Shown piece after piece: positions 1 through 7,572 of a DNA stretch of 64,000 nucleotides. The stretch's first letter is position 1; each line of letters starts with the position of its first letter. The notes beneath the pieces were generated by a model. It searched no databases. It was not told the DNA's origin and was given only the letters and a program-made list of their open reading frames with translations. The position numbers and the translations under genes are program-made. This stretch comes from an uncultured Clostridia bacterium. GTDB taxonomy: Bacteria > Bacillota > Clostridia > TANB77 > CAG-465. Location of the stretch: NCBI GenBank assembly GCA_934169925.1, contig CAKPOO010000001.1, forward strand, positions 124,001-188,000. The letters are read 5' to 3'.

Positions 1-1
1 T

Positions 2-157
2 GTTGCATCTGATTTTTCAACATTTTATTCAAAATGTCCTGTTATTGTAGAAGATGAAAAAATAAAAAATGCTAGATGTGCGCTTGTATATGCAACAAGT
101 GTAGTAATTAAAAAAGGACTTGATATATTAGGAATTGAAACTCCTGAAAAAATGTAG
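2..157 (+). CDS. argS: Arginyl-tRNA synthetase, C-terminal end (partial)
   Basis: Only the last 51 codons lie in the window, and the gene continues upstream of base 1. The reading frame ends in an ALVYATSVVIKKGLDILGI segment followed by ETPEKM and a TAG stop. This is the characteristic end of the anticodon-binding helical domain of class Ia ArgRS, where the family motif is close to LxxATxxVLKxGLxLLGIxAPExM. ArgRS charges tRNA-Arg with arginine in the cytoplasm. A hairpin terminator follows the stop directly, so this is the last gene of its transcript. The assignment is confident for so short a piece, because this tail is well conserved. Confidence 0.85.
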   Translation, partial: VASDFSTFYSKCPVIVEDEKIKNARCALVYATSVVIKKGLDILGIETPEKM

Positions 158-190
158 AGATAGTATTTATACTGTCTCTTTTTATTTTTT
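156..190 (+). terminator. Intrinsic terminator of argS
   Basis: The stem AGAGATAG / CTGTCTCT (one G-U pair) has an A/T loop and is followed by TTTTTATTTTTT. It begins at the argS stop codon. Confidence 0.8.
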
Positions 191-204
191 ATTTTACATA
201 ATTG

Positions 205-233
205 TTGACATAATATGCAAATTATGTTATACT
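205..233 (+). promoter_or_regulatory. SigA-type promoter for the orphan gene at 288
   Basis: TTGACA at 205-210, a 17-base spacer, and TATACT at 228-233. The gene has its own promoter and its own terminator, so it is a single-gene unit. Confidence 0.8.
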
Positions 234-287
234 ATAGTTGTAGCAATTTAAAAGCTAAAAAAATAATTTTTTAAGGAGAATACATAT

Positions 288-614
288 ATGAGTAAAAATA
301 TGGATTTAAAACAGATTAAGGGAGAATTTGAAAATAATGTTGGACAGGAAGTTAAAAAGATTTTAAGAAATGGCATTGTAAATGTTGAGTATGAAGATGA
401 AGAGTTTGTTGCATATAAGGATATAAACTTAAAAGATGGTGAAGCTTGTATAAAGTTATCCTTTAAAGAGGTAAATGGTACTAATCTTTCATACATTTCA
501 TTTCCAAATTTGCCAATGCTTGGCAGATATCCGATGGCGGCAATATCAGGGTATAAAGGCAGAGTTGTGTTAAACTGCACTAACTTGAGAAAAAATGTTG
601 TTTTTGAATTCTAA
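288..614 (+). CDS. Hypothetical protein, 108 aa
   Basis: I do not recognise this family. The protein is soluble, mildly acidic, without a signal peptide or membrane segment. It is predicted to be mostly beta in its C-terminal two thirds, with alternating hydrophobic stretches such as VVLNCTNL and SYISFPNL. The start has a clear AAGGAG site 10 bases upstream. It sits alone between a near-consensus promoter and a hairpin terminator. Both glutamines use CAG, although neighbouring core genes use CAA almost exclusively. This codon trait is shared with the orphan genes at 26589 and 32317. A real gene is likely; the function is unknown. Confidence 0.7.
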   Translation: MSKNMDLKQIKGEFENNVGQEVKKILRNGIVNVEYEDEEFVAYKDINLKDGEACIKLSFKEVNGTNLSYISFPNLPMLGRYPMAAISGYKGRVVLNCTNLRKNVVFEF

Positions 615-619
615 AAAGA

Positions 620-647
620 GGGCGTGCAAATATTATTTTGCATGCCC
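620..647. terminator. Bidirectional terminator hairpin
   Basis: Stem GGGCGTGCAAA / TTTGCATGCCC with one wobble pair, between convergent genes. The T tract is better on the minus strand (CTCTTTTT), so it mainly ends the DUF1294 gene, and it can also stop the gene at 288. Confidence 0.75.
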
Positions 648-656
648 TTAAAACTT

Positions 657-938
657 TTATATAAAGTATTTAGTTAATAAAAAGTATGTAATAATTATAT
701 TAAGTATAATAAGAAGAGGGATACCTATTACAAATTTTAAGTGTTTGGTTTTATGTCTAAAAATTTGCATTGCAAGATATTCACCTGGTGCACCTAAAAT
801 AAAAGCAAGAATAAATAAACTTTTTTCACTAATTCTGTACATATTGTTTTTTGCATAAAATTTATCAAGTCCTGTAAATAAAAAAGATATAATATTTATA
901 ACTATAATATATAAAATAAAAAAATGTAAACTTGTCAT
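657..938 (-). CDS. DUF1294 family membrane protein
   Basis: This 93-aa integral membrane protein has about three hydrophobic segments (residues 5-22, 40-55, 68-90). It carries the DUF1294 signature: GLDKFYAKN after the first segment, RISEKSL, then GAPGEYLAM and FRHKTKHLKF. The length is typical of the family. No biochemical function is established for DUF1294; some homologues are fused to cold-shock domains, which this one is not. The start has an AAGGTGATT site 6 bases upstream on the minus strand. Family assignment is good; the role is unknown. Confidence 0.8.
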   Translation of the reverse strand: MTSLHFFILYIIVINIISFLFTGLDKFYAKNNMYRISEKSLFILAFILGAPGEYLAMQIFRHKTKHLKFVIGIPLLIILNIIITYFLLTKYFI

Positions 939-990
939 ATAATCACCTTAAAGGTATTATATCAGAATAAATTTAAAATAACAAATAAAA

Positions 991-1020
991 ACCAGTACAA
1001 TTTTTCGTACTGGTCTTTTT
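991..1020. terminator. Bidirectional terminator
   Basis: Stem ACCAGTAC / GTACTGGT with CTTTTTT after it on the plus strand and GTTTTTATTT after it on the minus strand. It lies just downstream of the minus-strand gene that ends at 1026. Confidence 0.75.
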
Positions 1021-1025
1021 TAGAA

Positions 1026-1682
1026 CTATTCTTCAGAATCAAGGTCAACATTTACAAGCTTTTTTATTTTTTTGAAAATGTTAAGCTCGAAGTCATCGTT
1101 TTCAGCTGGAATATCAAAAAGCAACAAAGCAATTAAGAAATCTTTTTCATCAAATTTTTCAAGATTGCTTCTGTAAATGTGCATGAAGCTTTCCTGATAA
1201 GTAATTTCAAGGATTAAAAATTCAGTAATTGCACTTTTTTTAGCATAATCTAATGTATCGTTAAATAACTCATATACAATTTTTAAGTTATTTATACGAT
1301 TTATGATTTTACTATTTTTAATACCAAGCTGCTCTAACAAAAAAGCAATGCTTTTGTATCTAAAATCTTTGATAATCTTAGAATAGTCAGAAATACGATC
1401 CAAATTTCTACTAATTGAATCCATATACATCTGATATTGCAATACCTCAAGTCTTGCTTTTTGGATAGATCTTTTTATTTTTGGATTTTCTAAAAGAGTG
1501 TCACTTAATGTTATTATATCATTTGTAACAGCATCAAGACTATTTCTGTGACTGTTTACTGCCTTTGAAATGCTCATATCCATTTCTACAATTCTATCAA
1601 TTCTTGCTTTACCAGAATTTGTCTTTGCAGCTAAAACTTCCTTTATAAGATCCTTTGTTGTTTTTTCGTTAGCATTTGCCAT
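1026..1682 (-). CDS. Hypothetical helical protein, 218 aa
   Basis: I do not recognise this family. The sequence is rich in long amphipathic helices throughout, without transmembrane segments, and ends in an acidic tail (DLDSEE). The pattern suggests a cytoplasmic, possibly coiled-coil or helical-bundle protein. The start is preceded by AAAAAGGAGAATTC, a strong ribosome binding site. It forms a single-gene unit between its own promoter (1736-1764) and the hairpin at 991-1014. Its codons include more CAG and AAG than the flanking core genes, as in other orphan genes of this window. Function not assigned. Confidence 0.7.
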   Translation of the reverse strand: MANANEKTTKDLIKEVLAAKTNSGKARIDRIVEMDMSISKAVNSHRNSLDAVTNDIITLSDTLLENPKIKRSIQKARLEVLQYQMYMDSISRNLDRISDYSKIIKDFRYKSIAFLLEQLGIKNSKIINRINNLKIVYELFNDTLDYAKKSAITEFLILEITYQESFMHIYRSNLEKFDEKDFLIALLLFDIPAENDDFELNIFKKIKKLVNVDLDSEE

Positions 1683-1735
1683 GATGAATTCTCCTTTTTA
1701 TAATTATAAACTAGTCAAAATTTACTACAAAAATT

Positions 1736-1764
1736 ATTATAACATAATATGCTTTAAAAATCAA
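1736..1764 (-). promoter_or_regulatory. Minus-strand promoter for the gene ending at 1026
   Basis: On the minus strand: TTGATT (1764-1759), a 17-base spacer, TATAAT (1741-1736). Confidence 0.7.
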
Positions 1765-1799
1765 ATATATGTAATATATGTGGTTTACGATAACATAAA

Positions 1800-1828
1800 T
1801 TGACATATTTTATTCTTGCTTTTAATAT
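1800..1828 (+). promoter_or_regulatory. Promoter for the CmpB-type membrane protein
   Basis: TTGACA at 1800-1805, a 17-base spacer and TAATAT at 1823-1828, about 35 bases before the start codon at 1865. Confidence 0.65.
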
Positions 1829-1864
1829 ATCGGTATGATAAAATTTATGCATTGGTGATTTTTA

Positions 1865-2476
1865 ATGTTTGAAAAATTTGTAATGTTATTTTTATATTTT
1901 TTTATTTATTCTATACTTGGATGGATTATGGAAGTAATCAGAGTTTTTATAGATACTAAAAAATTGGAAAAAAGAGGATTTTTAATAAGTCCATGTTGTC
2001 CAATATATGGCTGTGGAGCTTTAATAATAACGTACGTTTTTAAATTTTGCTTAAATAATCCATTTGAACTTTTTGTACTTTCGGTTATTTTTTGTAGTGT
2101 GTTAGAATATTTTACTAGTTATTTTCTTGAAAAATTATTTGGTGCAAGATGGTGGGACTATACAGATAAAAAATTTAATTTAAATGGAAGAATTTGCCTT
2201 ATTAATAGTTTATTATTTGGTGTTATTTCAAGTGCAATAGTTTATTTTATAAATCCTTTGATAAAGTATTTGCTAAATTTAATTCCAATTGATATTTTAA
2301 ATAGTATTGCAATTGTTACATTTTTTATTTTTATGTGTGATAGTATAATTTCTTGTTTTATAATGGTAAAAATAAAATCTCTTAATTTAAAAAAGAAAAA
2401 TGATAATACTTCTGAGATAACTAAAAAAGTAGATGAAATATTAAATGGTAGTGAGTGTTCAAAAAAGGTAGAATAG
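1865..2476 (+). CDS. CmpB-type putative ABC transporter permease family protein
   Basis: A 203-aa membrane protein with four or five hydrophobic segments. It shows the conserved pattern of the family annotated as ABC_trans_CmpB: LGWIMEV near residue 20, RGFLISPCCPIYGCGALII at 37-55, EYFTSYFLE near 83, the RWWDYTDKKFNLNGRICL block near 95-112, and a LFG motif. The family is found widely in Firmicutes. Despite its name no transport role is demonstrated, and no ATPase gene is adjacent. The C-terminal 35 residues are charged and probably cytoplasmic. Start has only a weak GGTGAT site. Family identification is confident; function is not. Confidence 0.75.
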   Translation: MFEKFVMLFLYFFIYSILGWIMEVIRVFIDTKKLEKRGFLISPCCPIYGCGALIITYVFKFCLNNPFELFVLSVIFCSVLEYFTSYFLEKLFGARWWDYTDKKFNLNGRICLINSLLFGVISSAIVYFINPLIKYLLNLIPIDILNSIAIVTFFIFMCDSIISCFIMVKIKSLNLKKKNDNTSEITKKVDEILNGSECSKKVE

Positions 2477-2534
2477 TGTATAAATATAAAATAATAAAAA
2501 ATATTATTATTTTTTTGATATTGGAGTGTTTTAA

Positions 2535-4724
2535 TTGAAAATAGAAGGAAAAGTTGCAACAATTATATTTAAAAATGAATTAAATCAGTGGACTGTTATG
2601 TTAATAAAAACAAAAGATGGGTACATAACTGCAGTTGGTGAAACAGATGATATTGATGTTGGTGAAGAATTAGAAATAGAAGGAGAAATTACAGAACATA
2701 AAGTATATGGTGAACAAATTAAATTTTCAACATATAAAAAAATAATGCCTAAATCTGATATTGCCCTTATTGAATATATTGCTTCAAATATAAAAGGTGT
2801 GGGTAAAAAAACAGCAAAAAATATTGTAGATATGTTTGGAGAAGAAACTGTTGATGTTATACGTTTTCATCCTATGAAACTTTTAGATATAAAAGGATTA
2901 AATCAAGAAAAGATTGATAATCTTAATGAATTTTTTTCAGATGAATGGGAAAAATGGAATGTTGTTGATTATTTAAGTAGTTTTAATATATCAGTTGTTA
3001 CTGCAAATAGAATATATAAAGCTTTAGGTGTTGATACTATAAAAATTGTAAAAGAAAGTCCGTATAATTTGATTGGTCTTGTAAAAAATGTTGATTTTAA
3101 GCTTATTGATAATATTGGTAAAAAAGAGGGTATTGACTTAAATGATCAAAAAAGAATAGAAACAGGAATTATTTATGCAATTACAAATATTACAGAATTT
3201 GGCCATACTTGTGTATATAAACATAATTTGCTAAAGTATGCCTCAGAACTTTTAAATGTAAGTTTAGATACTATTGATAATGGAATTACAAGACTTATGT
3301 TAAAGGATAAATTATATTCTCAAGATATAAACAACGAAGAATGTATTTTTAAAAAAGGGTTTTATCTTTCTGAAGAAAATATTGCAGAAACTATAATAGA
3401 GCATACTAAAATAAATTTTGAACTTAAAAGTTTTGAAAAATATATAAAAAAAGCTAGTAAAAAATTTGATATAGAGTTATCAAAAGAGCAAAACGATGCA
3501 ATAAATATGGGTCTTACAAGTAGCGTTTCAGTAATTACTGGTGGACCTGGTACTGGAAAAACAACTATTATAAAATGTATAGTTGAAATACTTGAAAATT
3601 TAAATAAAGAATACGTTTTGTGTGCACCAACTGGAAGAGCAGCAAAAAGAATGAAAGAAACAACTAATAAGGAAGCAAAAACAATTCATAGACTTTTAGA
3701 AATAACTAAGGTTGATGATACAGATACAGATAGAATTTATGAAATGCCAGTAACTCCAATTGTTGCAGATTTTATAATTGTTGATGAAGCATCGATGATT
3801 GATACTTTGATGATGAATAATTTATTAAAAGCAATTAGTATAAAAACACAAATTTTATTTGTAGGAGATGCAAATCAGTTACCATCTGTTGGACCTGGTA
3901 ATGTTTTAAAGGATATAATTTCTTCTAATACTGTAAAAGTTACGTATTTAAAGGACATTTATAGACAAAGTGCAACTAGTGATATTATAGTTAATGCACA
4001 TAGAGTAAATAGTGGAGAATATCCAGAGTTTAAGAATAAAGATACAGATATGTATTTTGTAAGTGGAAGTAGTACTAAAGATACTTTAGAAAAGGTAAAA
4101 TCTTTAATATCACATAGACTTCAAAATTTTACTAATTTAGATATTGTAAAAGATTTACAAGTATTAACACCTATGAAAAAAACAGAACTTGGAACAGTTG
4201 AATTAAATAATATGATGCAAGAGGTTTTAAATCCTAAAGAAACTTTTAAAAAGGAAAAAAATTTAAATGGTAAAATTTTTAGAGAAAATGATAAAGTAAT
4301 GCAAGTTATTAATAATTATGATAAAAAGTTTTCTATAAATGGTGAATTTTTTACAGGTGTTTTTAATGGCGAAATTGGTTATATTTCAAGAATTGATTTA
4401 GTAAACGAGAAAATTTTTATTATGTTTGATGAAACAAAGGAAGTTGTATATGACTTTGATGAAGTAGATCAACTAGAACATGCTTATGCTGTTACAGTAC
4501 ATAAATCTCAAGGTAGTGAATTTGATTATGTATTGTTGCCACTTTTTAATGCATATCCAAAACTTTTTACTAGAAATCTTTTATATACCGCTATGACTAG
4601 AGCAAAAAAAATGCTTTTTATAGTTGGAAATAAAAAAACTGTCGAATTTATGGTAAATAATATTGATTCAAATAATAGACTTACAGGTCTTAAACAAAAG
4701 CTTATAGAAGAAACTTTAAAATAA
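2535..4724 (+). CDS. recD2: SF1B DNA helicase RecD2 (RecD/TraA type)
   Basis: ATP-dependent 5'-3' DNA helicase of the RecD2 family, acting in repair and replication-fork handling independently of RecBC. The 729 residues show the RecD2 layout: an N-terminal OB-like region (1-75), helix-hairpin-helix repeats near 80-130 (NIKGVGKKTAKNIV, LLDIKGLNQEKI), then the helicase core with Walker A GGPGTGKTT at 336-344, Walker B DFIIVDEAS, a QLPSVGPGNVL motif III, and the C-terminal VTVHKSQGSEF and YTAMTRAKK motifs. The start is TTG with TTGGAG 9 bases upstream. Length is normal. No recB or recC is visible nearby, as expected for RecD2. Confidence 0.93.
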   Translation: MKIEGKVATIIFKNELNQWTVMLIKTKDGYITAVGETDDIDVGEELEIEGEITEHKVYGEQIKFSTYKKIMPKSDIALIEYIASNIKGVGKKTAKNIVDMFGEETVDVIRFHPMKLLDIKGLNQEKIDNLNEFFSDEWEKWNVVDYLSSFNISVVTANRIYKALGVDTIKIVKESPYNLIGLVKNVDFKLIDNIGKKEGIDLNDQKRIETGIIYAITNITEFGHTCVYKHNLLKYASELLNVSLDTIDNGITRLMLKDKLYSQDINNEECIFKKGFYLSEENIAETIIEHTKINFELKSFEKYIKKASKKFDIELSKEQNDAINMGLTSSVSVITGGPGTGKTTIIKCIVEILENLNKEYVLCAPTGRAAKRMKETTNKEAKTIHRLLEITKVDDTDTDRIYEMPVTPIVADFIIVDEASMIDTLMMNNLLKAISIKTQILFVGDANQLPSVGPGNVLKDIISSNTVKVTYLKDIYRQSATSDIIVNAHRVNSGEYPEFKNKDTDMYFVSGSSTKDTLEKVKSLISHRLQNFTNLDIVKDLQVLTPMKKTELGTVELNNMMQEVLNPKETFKKEKNLNGKIFRENDKVMQVINNYDKKFSINGEFFTGVFNGEIGYISRIDLVNEKIFIMFDETKEVVYDFDEVDQLEHAYAVTVHKSQGSEFDYVLLPLFNAYPKLFTRNLLYTAMTRAKKMLFIVGNKKTVEFMVNNIDSNNRLTGLKQKLIEETLK

Positions 4725-4761
4725 TATTAGTTAACTAAAAAAGAACATTTTTTCTTTTTAC

Positions 4762-4790
4762 TTGATTTTAACTATAAACTGATATATAAT
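4762..4790 (+). promoter_or_regulatory. Promoter of the ruvB-queH operon
   Basis: TTGATT at 4762-4767, a 17-base spacer, TATAAT at 4785-4790. An A/T-only hairpin (AAAAAGAA / TTCTTTTT) just upstream may end the recD2 transcript. Confidence 0.7.
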
Positions 4791-4812
4791 ATTTGTGTTT
4801 AGAGGTAATGAT

Positions 4813-5817
4813 ATGATAGAAGATAGAGTTGTATCACCAGAATTTATTGAAGAAGAAAATGAAGTTGAGGAAGTTTCATTAAGACCAATAAGTTTTGATG
4901 ATTATATTGGACAAGAAAAAATAAAAGAAAATTTAAAAGTATATATTTCAGCTGCTAAGCAAAGAGGAGAAGCTTTAGATCATGTTTTGCTATATGGACC
5001 ACCAGGTCTTGGAAAAACAACTCTTGCTATGATAATTGCAAATGAAATGGAAAGTAATATAAAAATCACATCAGGTCCTGCTATTGAAAAACCTGGTGAT
5101 TTGGCTGCAATTTTGACAAATTTACAACCAAATGATGTTTTATTTATTGATGAAATACATAGACTTAATAAGTCAATTGAGGAAATATTATATCCAGCTC
5201 TTGAAGATTTTAGACTTGATATTGTAATTGGAAAAGGTCCTTCTGCAAGATCAATTGGTATTGATTTACCAAAATTTACTTTAGTTGGTGCAACAACTAA
5301 AGCAGGTCTTCTTTCTTCACCATTAAGAGATAGATTTGGAATAATTCATAGACTTGATTTATATACGCCAGAAGAACTTGCAAAAATTATAAAACGTAGT
5401 GCAGGTATTCTTGGAATGAAAATAGATGATGAAGCATCATTAGAAATTGGCTCAAGATGTAGAGGAACACCTAGAATTGCAAATAGGATGTTAAAAAGGG
5501 TAAGAGATTTTGCTATGGTTGATAATTTAGATGAAATTAATTATAGTGTTTCTAAAAAAGCTTTAAGTAGATTGGAAGTTGATGAAATAGGTCTTGATAA
5601 AACTGATAGATTGATGCTTGAAACAATTATAAAAAAATTTGGTGGTGGTCCTGTAGGTCTTGATACGCTTGCTGCTTGTATTGGTGAGGATAAAGATACA
5701 ATTGAAGATGTATATGAACCGTACCTTATGCAAATTGGATTTGTAGCAAGAAGCCCAAGAGGAAGAGTTGTAACACCACTTGGGTACGAACATTTAGGAA
5801 TGGAGTTTAAGCAATGA
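4813..5817 (+). CDS. ruvB: Holliday junction branch migration ATPase RuvB
   Basis: RuvB is the hexameric AAA+ motor that drives Holliday junction migration together with RuvA. The 334 residues contain Walker A GPPGLGKTT, Walker B FIDEIHR, sensor 1 GATTKAGLLSSPLRDRFG, and the C-terminal winged helix ending in RSPRGRVVTPLGYEHLG, as in the whole family. I chose ATG 4813 because AGAGGT lies 7 bases upstream; an in-frame GTG at 4795 lacks a site. ruvA is not adjacent, unlike in many Firmicutes. The 3' end overlaps queH by four bases (ATGA), so the two are translationally coupled. Confidence 0.95.
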   Translation: MIEDRVVSPEFIEEENEVEEVSLRPISFDDYIGQEKIKENLKVYISAAKQRGEALDHVLLYGPPGLGKTTLAMIIANEMESNIKITSGPAIEKPGDLAAILTNLQPNDVLFIDEIHRLNKSIEEILYPALEDFRLDIVIGKGPSARSIGIDLPKFTLVGATTKAGLLSSPLRDRFGIIHRLDLYTPEELAKIIKRSAGILGMKIDDEASLEIGSRCRGTPRIANRMLKRVRDFAMVDNLDEINYSVSKKALSRLEVDEIGLDKTDRLMLETIIKKFGGGPVGLDTLAACIGEDKDTIEDVYEPYLMQIGFVARSPRGRVVTPLGYEHLGMEFKQ

Positions 5818-6398
5818 AAAAATTATTAATGCATGCATGTTGTGGACCATGTTTTGTATACGTTGAAGATGATTTAAGAAAAAATGGATTAAGAAATGAT
5901 GATGGATCTTATAGTAAAGATTTTACTTACGAAGTTGTTTTTTATAATCCGAATATTCATCCAAAAGTTGAGTATGAAAGAAGAAAAGAAGCTTTTATAG
6001 AATTTTGTAAGATGAAAAATGTTAATTATAATGTTATTGACGAGTATAGCTTAAATGGTTTTGTAAAAAATGTTGTAGAACAAACTGGTGAAAATAAAAG
6101 GTATAAAATAAGATGCGAATTTTGTTATTATATGAGACTTAAAAGAATTTTTGAATATGCAAAAGAAAATAATTTTGACGTAGTTTCTACTACACTTACA
6201 ATAAGTCCATATCAAAATCATGAACTTATAAAAAAAGTTGGAAAAAATTTAGAAAAAGAGTATGGAATTGAATTTAGATATATAGATTATAGAGAACATT
6301 TTAGAGAAGGTCAAAGAATGGCTCGCGAAACTCAAATTTATATGCAGAAATATTGTGGATGTGTATTTTCATTTGATTCTGGAAAATGGAGGTATTAA
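5814..6398 (+). CDS. queH: Epoxyqueuosine reductase QueH
   Basis: QueH (former DUF208) carries out the last step of queuosine synthesis, reducing epoxyqueuosine to queuosine in tRNA. It replaces the cobalamin-dependent QueG. The 194 residues hold the family cysteines: HACCGPC at 7-13, the RCEFCYYMRL pair in the middle, and YCGCVFS near the C terminus. These are the expected iron-sulfur and metal ligands. The overlap with ruvB is consistent with the common linkage of ruvAB to queuosine genes (queA, tgt) in bacteria, although queA and tgt are not here. Assignment is firm. Confidence 0.92.
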   Translation: MKKLLMHACCGPCFVYVEDDLRKNGLRNDDGSYSKDFTYEVVFYNPNIHPKVEYERRKEAFIEFCKMKNVNYNVIDEYSLNGFVKNVVEQTGENKRYKIRCEFCYYMRLKRIFEYAKENNFDVVSTTLTISPYQNHELIKKVGKNLEKEYGIEFRYIDYREHFREGQRMARETQIYMQKYCGCVFSFDSGKWRY

Positions 6399-7282
6399 TG
6401 GAAAATAAAACTTATTCAAAAACTAAATTAAAGATTAGAAGAATAGTTACAATTGTTATTGTATGTGCACTTTTAGTTTTACTTTCTTTTGGCGTATTTT
6501 TACTTGTAACTTCTATTAAAAATTATGTAAATTATGGAAATGTGAGTGAAATTTCAAAAGATGTATCTGATAATATTGCAAAATCAGGCAATCCAATAAT
6601 TGTAAATAATGTGCTAGTTGGTGCTGTAAAAGAAAATAACTGGATTTCAGCACAAAGATATTTTACTAATTTACAATCTACAACAAATTTAGATTTAAGC
6701 GTTAATATGTATACAAAAAATGGTAAAAAGGCTACGTATGGAGTTTCATCATTTTATAATGATAAAGGAGTAATTTTTACTTCTGGAGAGGTAGCAGATT
6801 TTTCAGATGAGTATATAGCAACTGTAAAATCTAATACTAATATAATGCCAAGTCCTGCCACTGATGTAGAAGTTGAAAGTTCAGATTTAAAATATATAAA
6901 AAAAGCACTTGGAATATATAAATTATATAATAGTAGTGTAAAAGTACAAAATGCATATTCTATTTCTATAACGAGTGATGTAAAAGGAAAAATATTTGTT
7001 ATAACAAATGAAGCAAGAAAAGGAATTGGAAGTTATAGCGCAGTTGTATTTTTAAATACAGTAAATAATAAAGCATATTTAATAAAATATAGTTATGTTA
7101 TGAATCTTAAGGATTCGAAAGATTGGCCATTATATAGTTTTAAATTTATTGCTGATATAAATGAAGATGGAATTAATGAAATTGTGCTTCAAGAAACAAA
7201 AGAAGAAAATGTTTCATATGATATAATTTCATATAATGATGCTAAATTTACACAAATTTTAACAACAGAATTTACTGATTAA
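6398..7282 (+). CDS. Membrane-anchored hypothetical protein, 294 aa
   Basis: One N-terminal membrane helix (about residues 14-38) after a basic start indicates a type II anchor, with the rest of the protein outside the cell. The ectodomain ends in ADINEDGINEIVLQE, which resembles the Asp-rich VCBS/FG-GAP calcium-binding motif. The start overlaps the queH stop (TAATG) with GGAGG upstream, so it is the third gene of the ruvB operon. I favour ATG 6398 over 6386, which lies within queH without a site. Specific function is unknown. Confidence 0.7.
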   Translation: MENKTYSKTKLKIRRIVTIVIVCALLVLLSFGVFLLVTSIKNYVNYGNVSEISKDVSDNIAKSGNPIIVNNVLVGAVKENNWISAQRYFTNLQSTTNLDLSVNMYTKNGKKATYGVSSFYNDKGVIFTSGEVADFSDEYIATVKSNTNIMPSPATDVEVESSDLKYIKKALGIYKLYNSSVKVQNAYSISITSDVKGKIFVITNEARKGIGSYSAVVFLNTVNNKAYLIKYSYVMNLKDSKDWPLYSFKFIADINEDGINEIVLQETKEENVSYDIISYNDAKFTQILTTEFTD

Positions 7283-7285
7283 TAA

Positions 7286-7314
7286 TTGACAATTATAAAT
7301 TTTTATTATATAAT
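7286..7314 (+). promoter_or_regulatory. Consensus promoter of the thrS T-box leader
   Basis: TTGACA at 7286-7291, a 17-base spacer, TATAAT at 7309-7314. It is a full match to the SigA consensus, as expected for a gene controlled by attenuation rather than initiation. Confidence 0.9.
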
Positions 7315-7321
7315 AATTTTA

Positions 7322-7550
7322 GCGTTGATAGGACAAGTAGAGATTCAAACTGTTACAAGAGAGAAATAGTCGTGGCTGTAAGCTATTTTTAATAAGCGTT
7401 TCTTGAAAACTACCCTGGAGCTTACTGGAAACAGTCGTTGATTTCGTATAAATCATAAAATGAGTAAAATATAAGGGTGGAACCGTGCATGAAATATTTA
7501 TGTACCCCTATAGTCAAAAAGTGTATTTTGTCTATAGAGGTACATTTTTT
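7322..7550 (+). promoter_or_regulatory. T-box riboswitch controlling thrS
   Basis: This leader senses uncharged tRNA-Thr and prevents premature termination. The T-box core GGGTGGAACCGTG lies at 7475-7487. Upstream is a long stem I region (7325-7440) with a candidate specifier ACC (Thr) at 7412-7414 in the context GAAAACTACCCTGGAG. The leader ends in a strong terminator: TGTACCCCTATAG pairs with CTATAGAGGTACA and is followed by TTTTTT (7501-7550). The left arm of the terminator overlaps the 3' side of the usual antiterminator region. The T-box identity is secure; the specifier position is read by eye. Confidence 0.92.
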
Positions 7551-7572
7551 GTAAATAAAAGGAGTGAATGTT

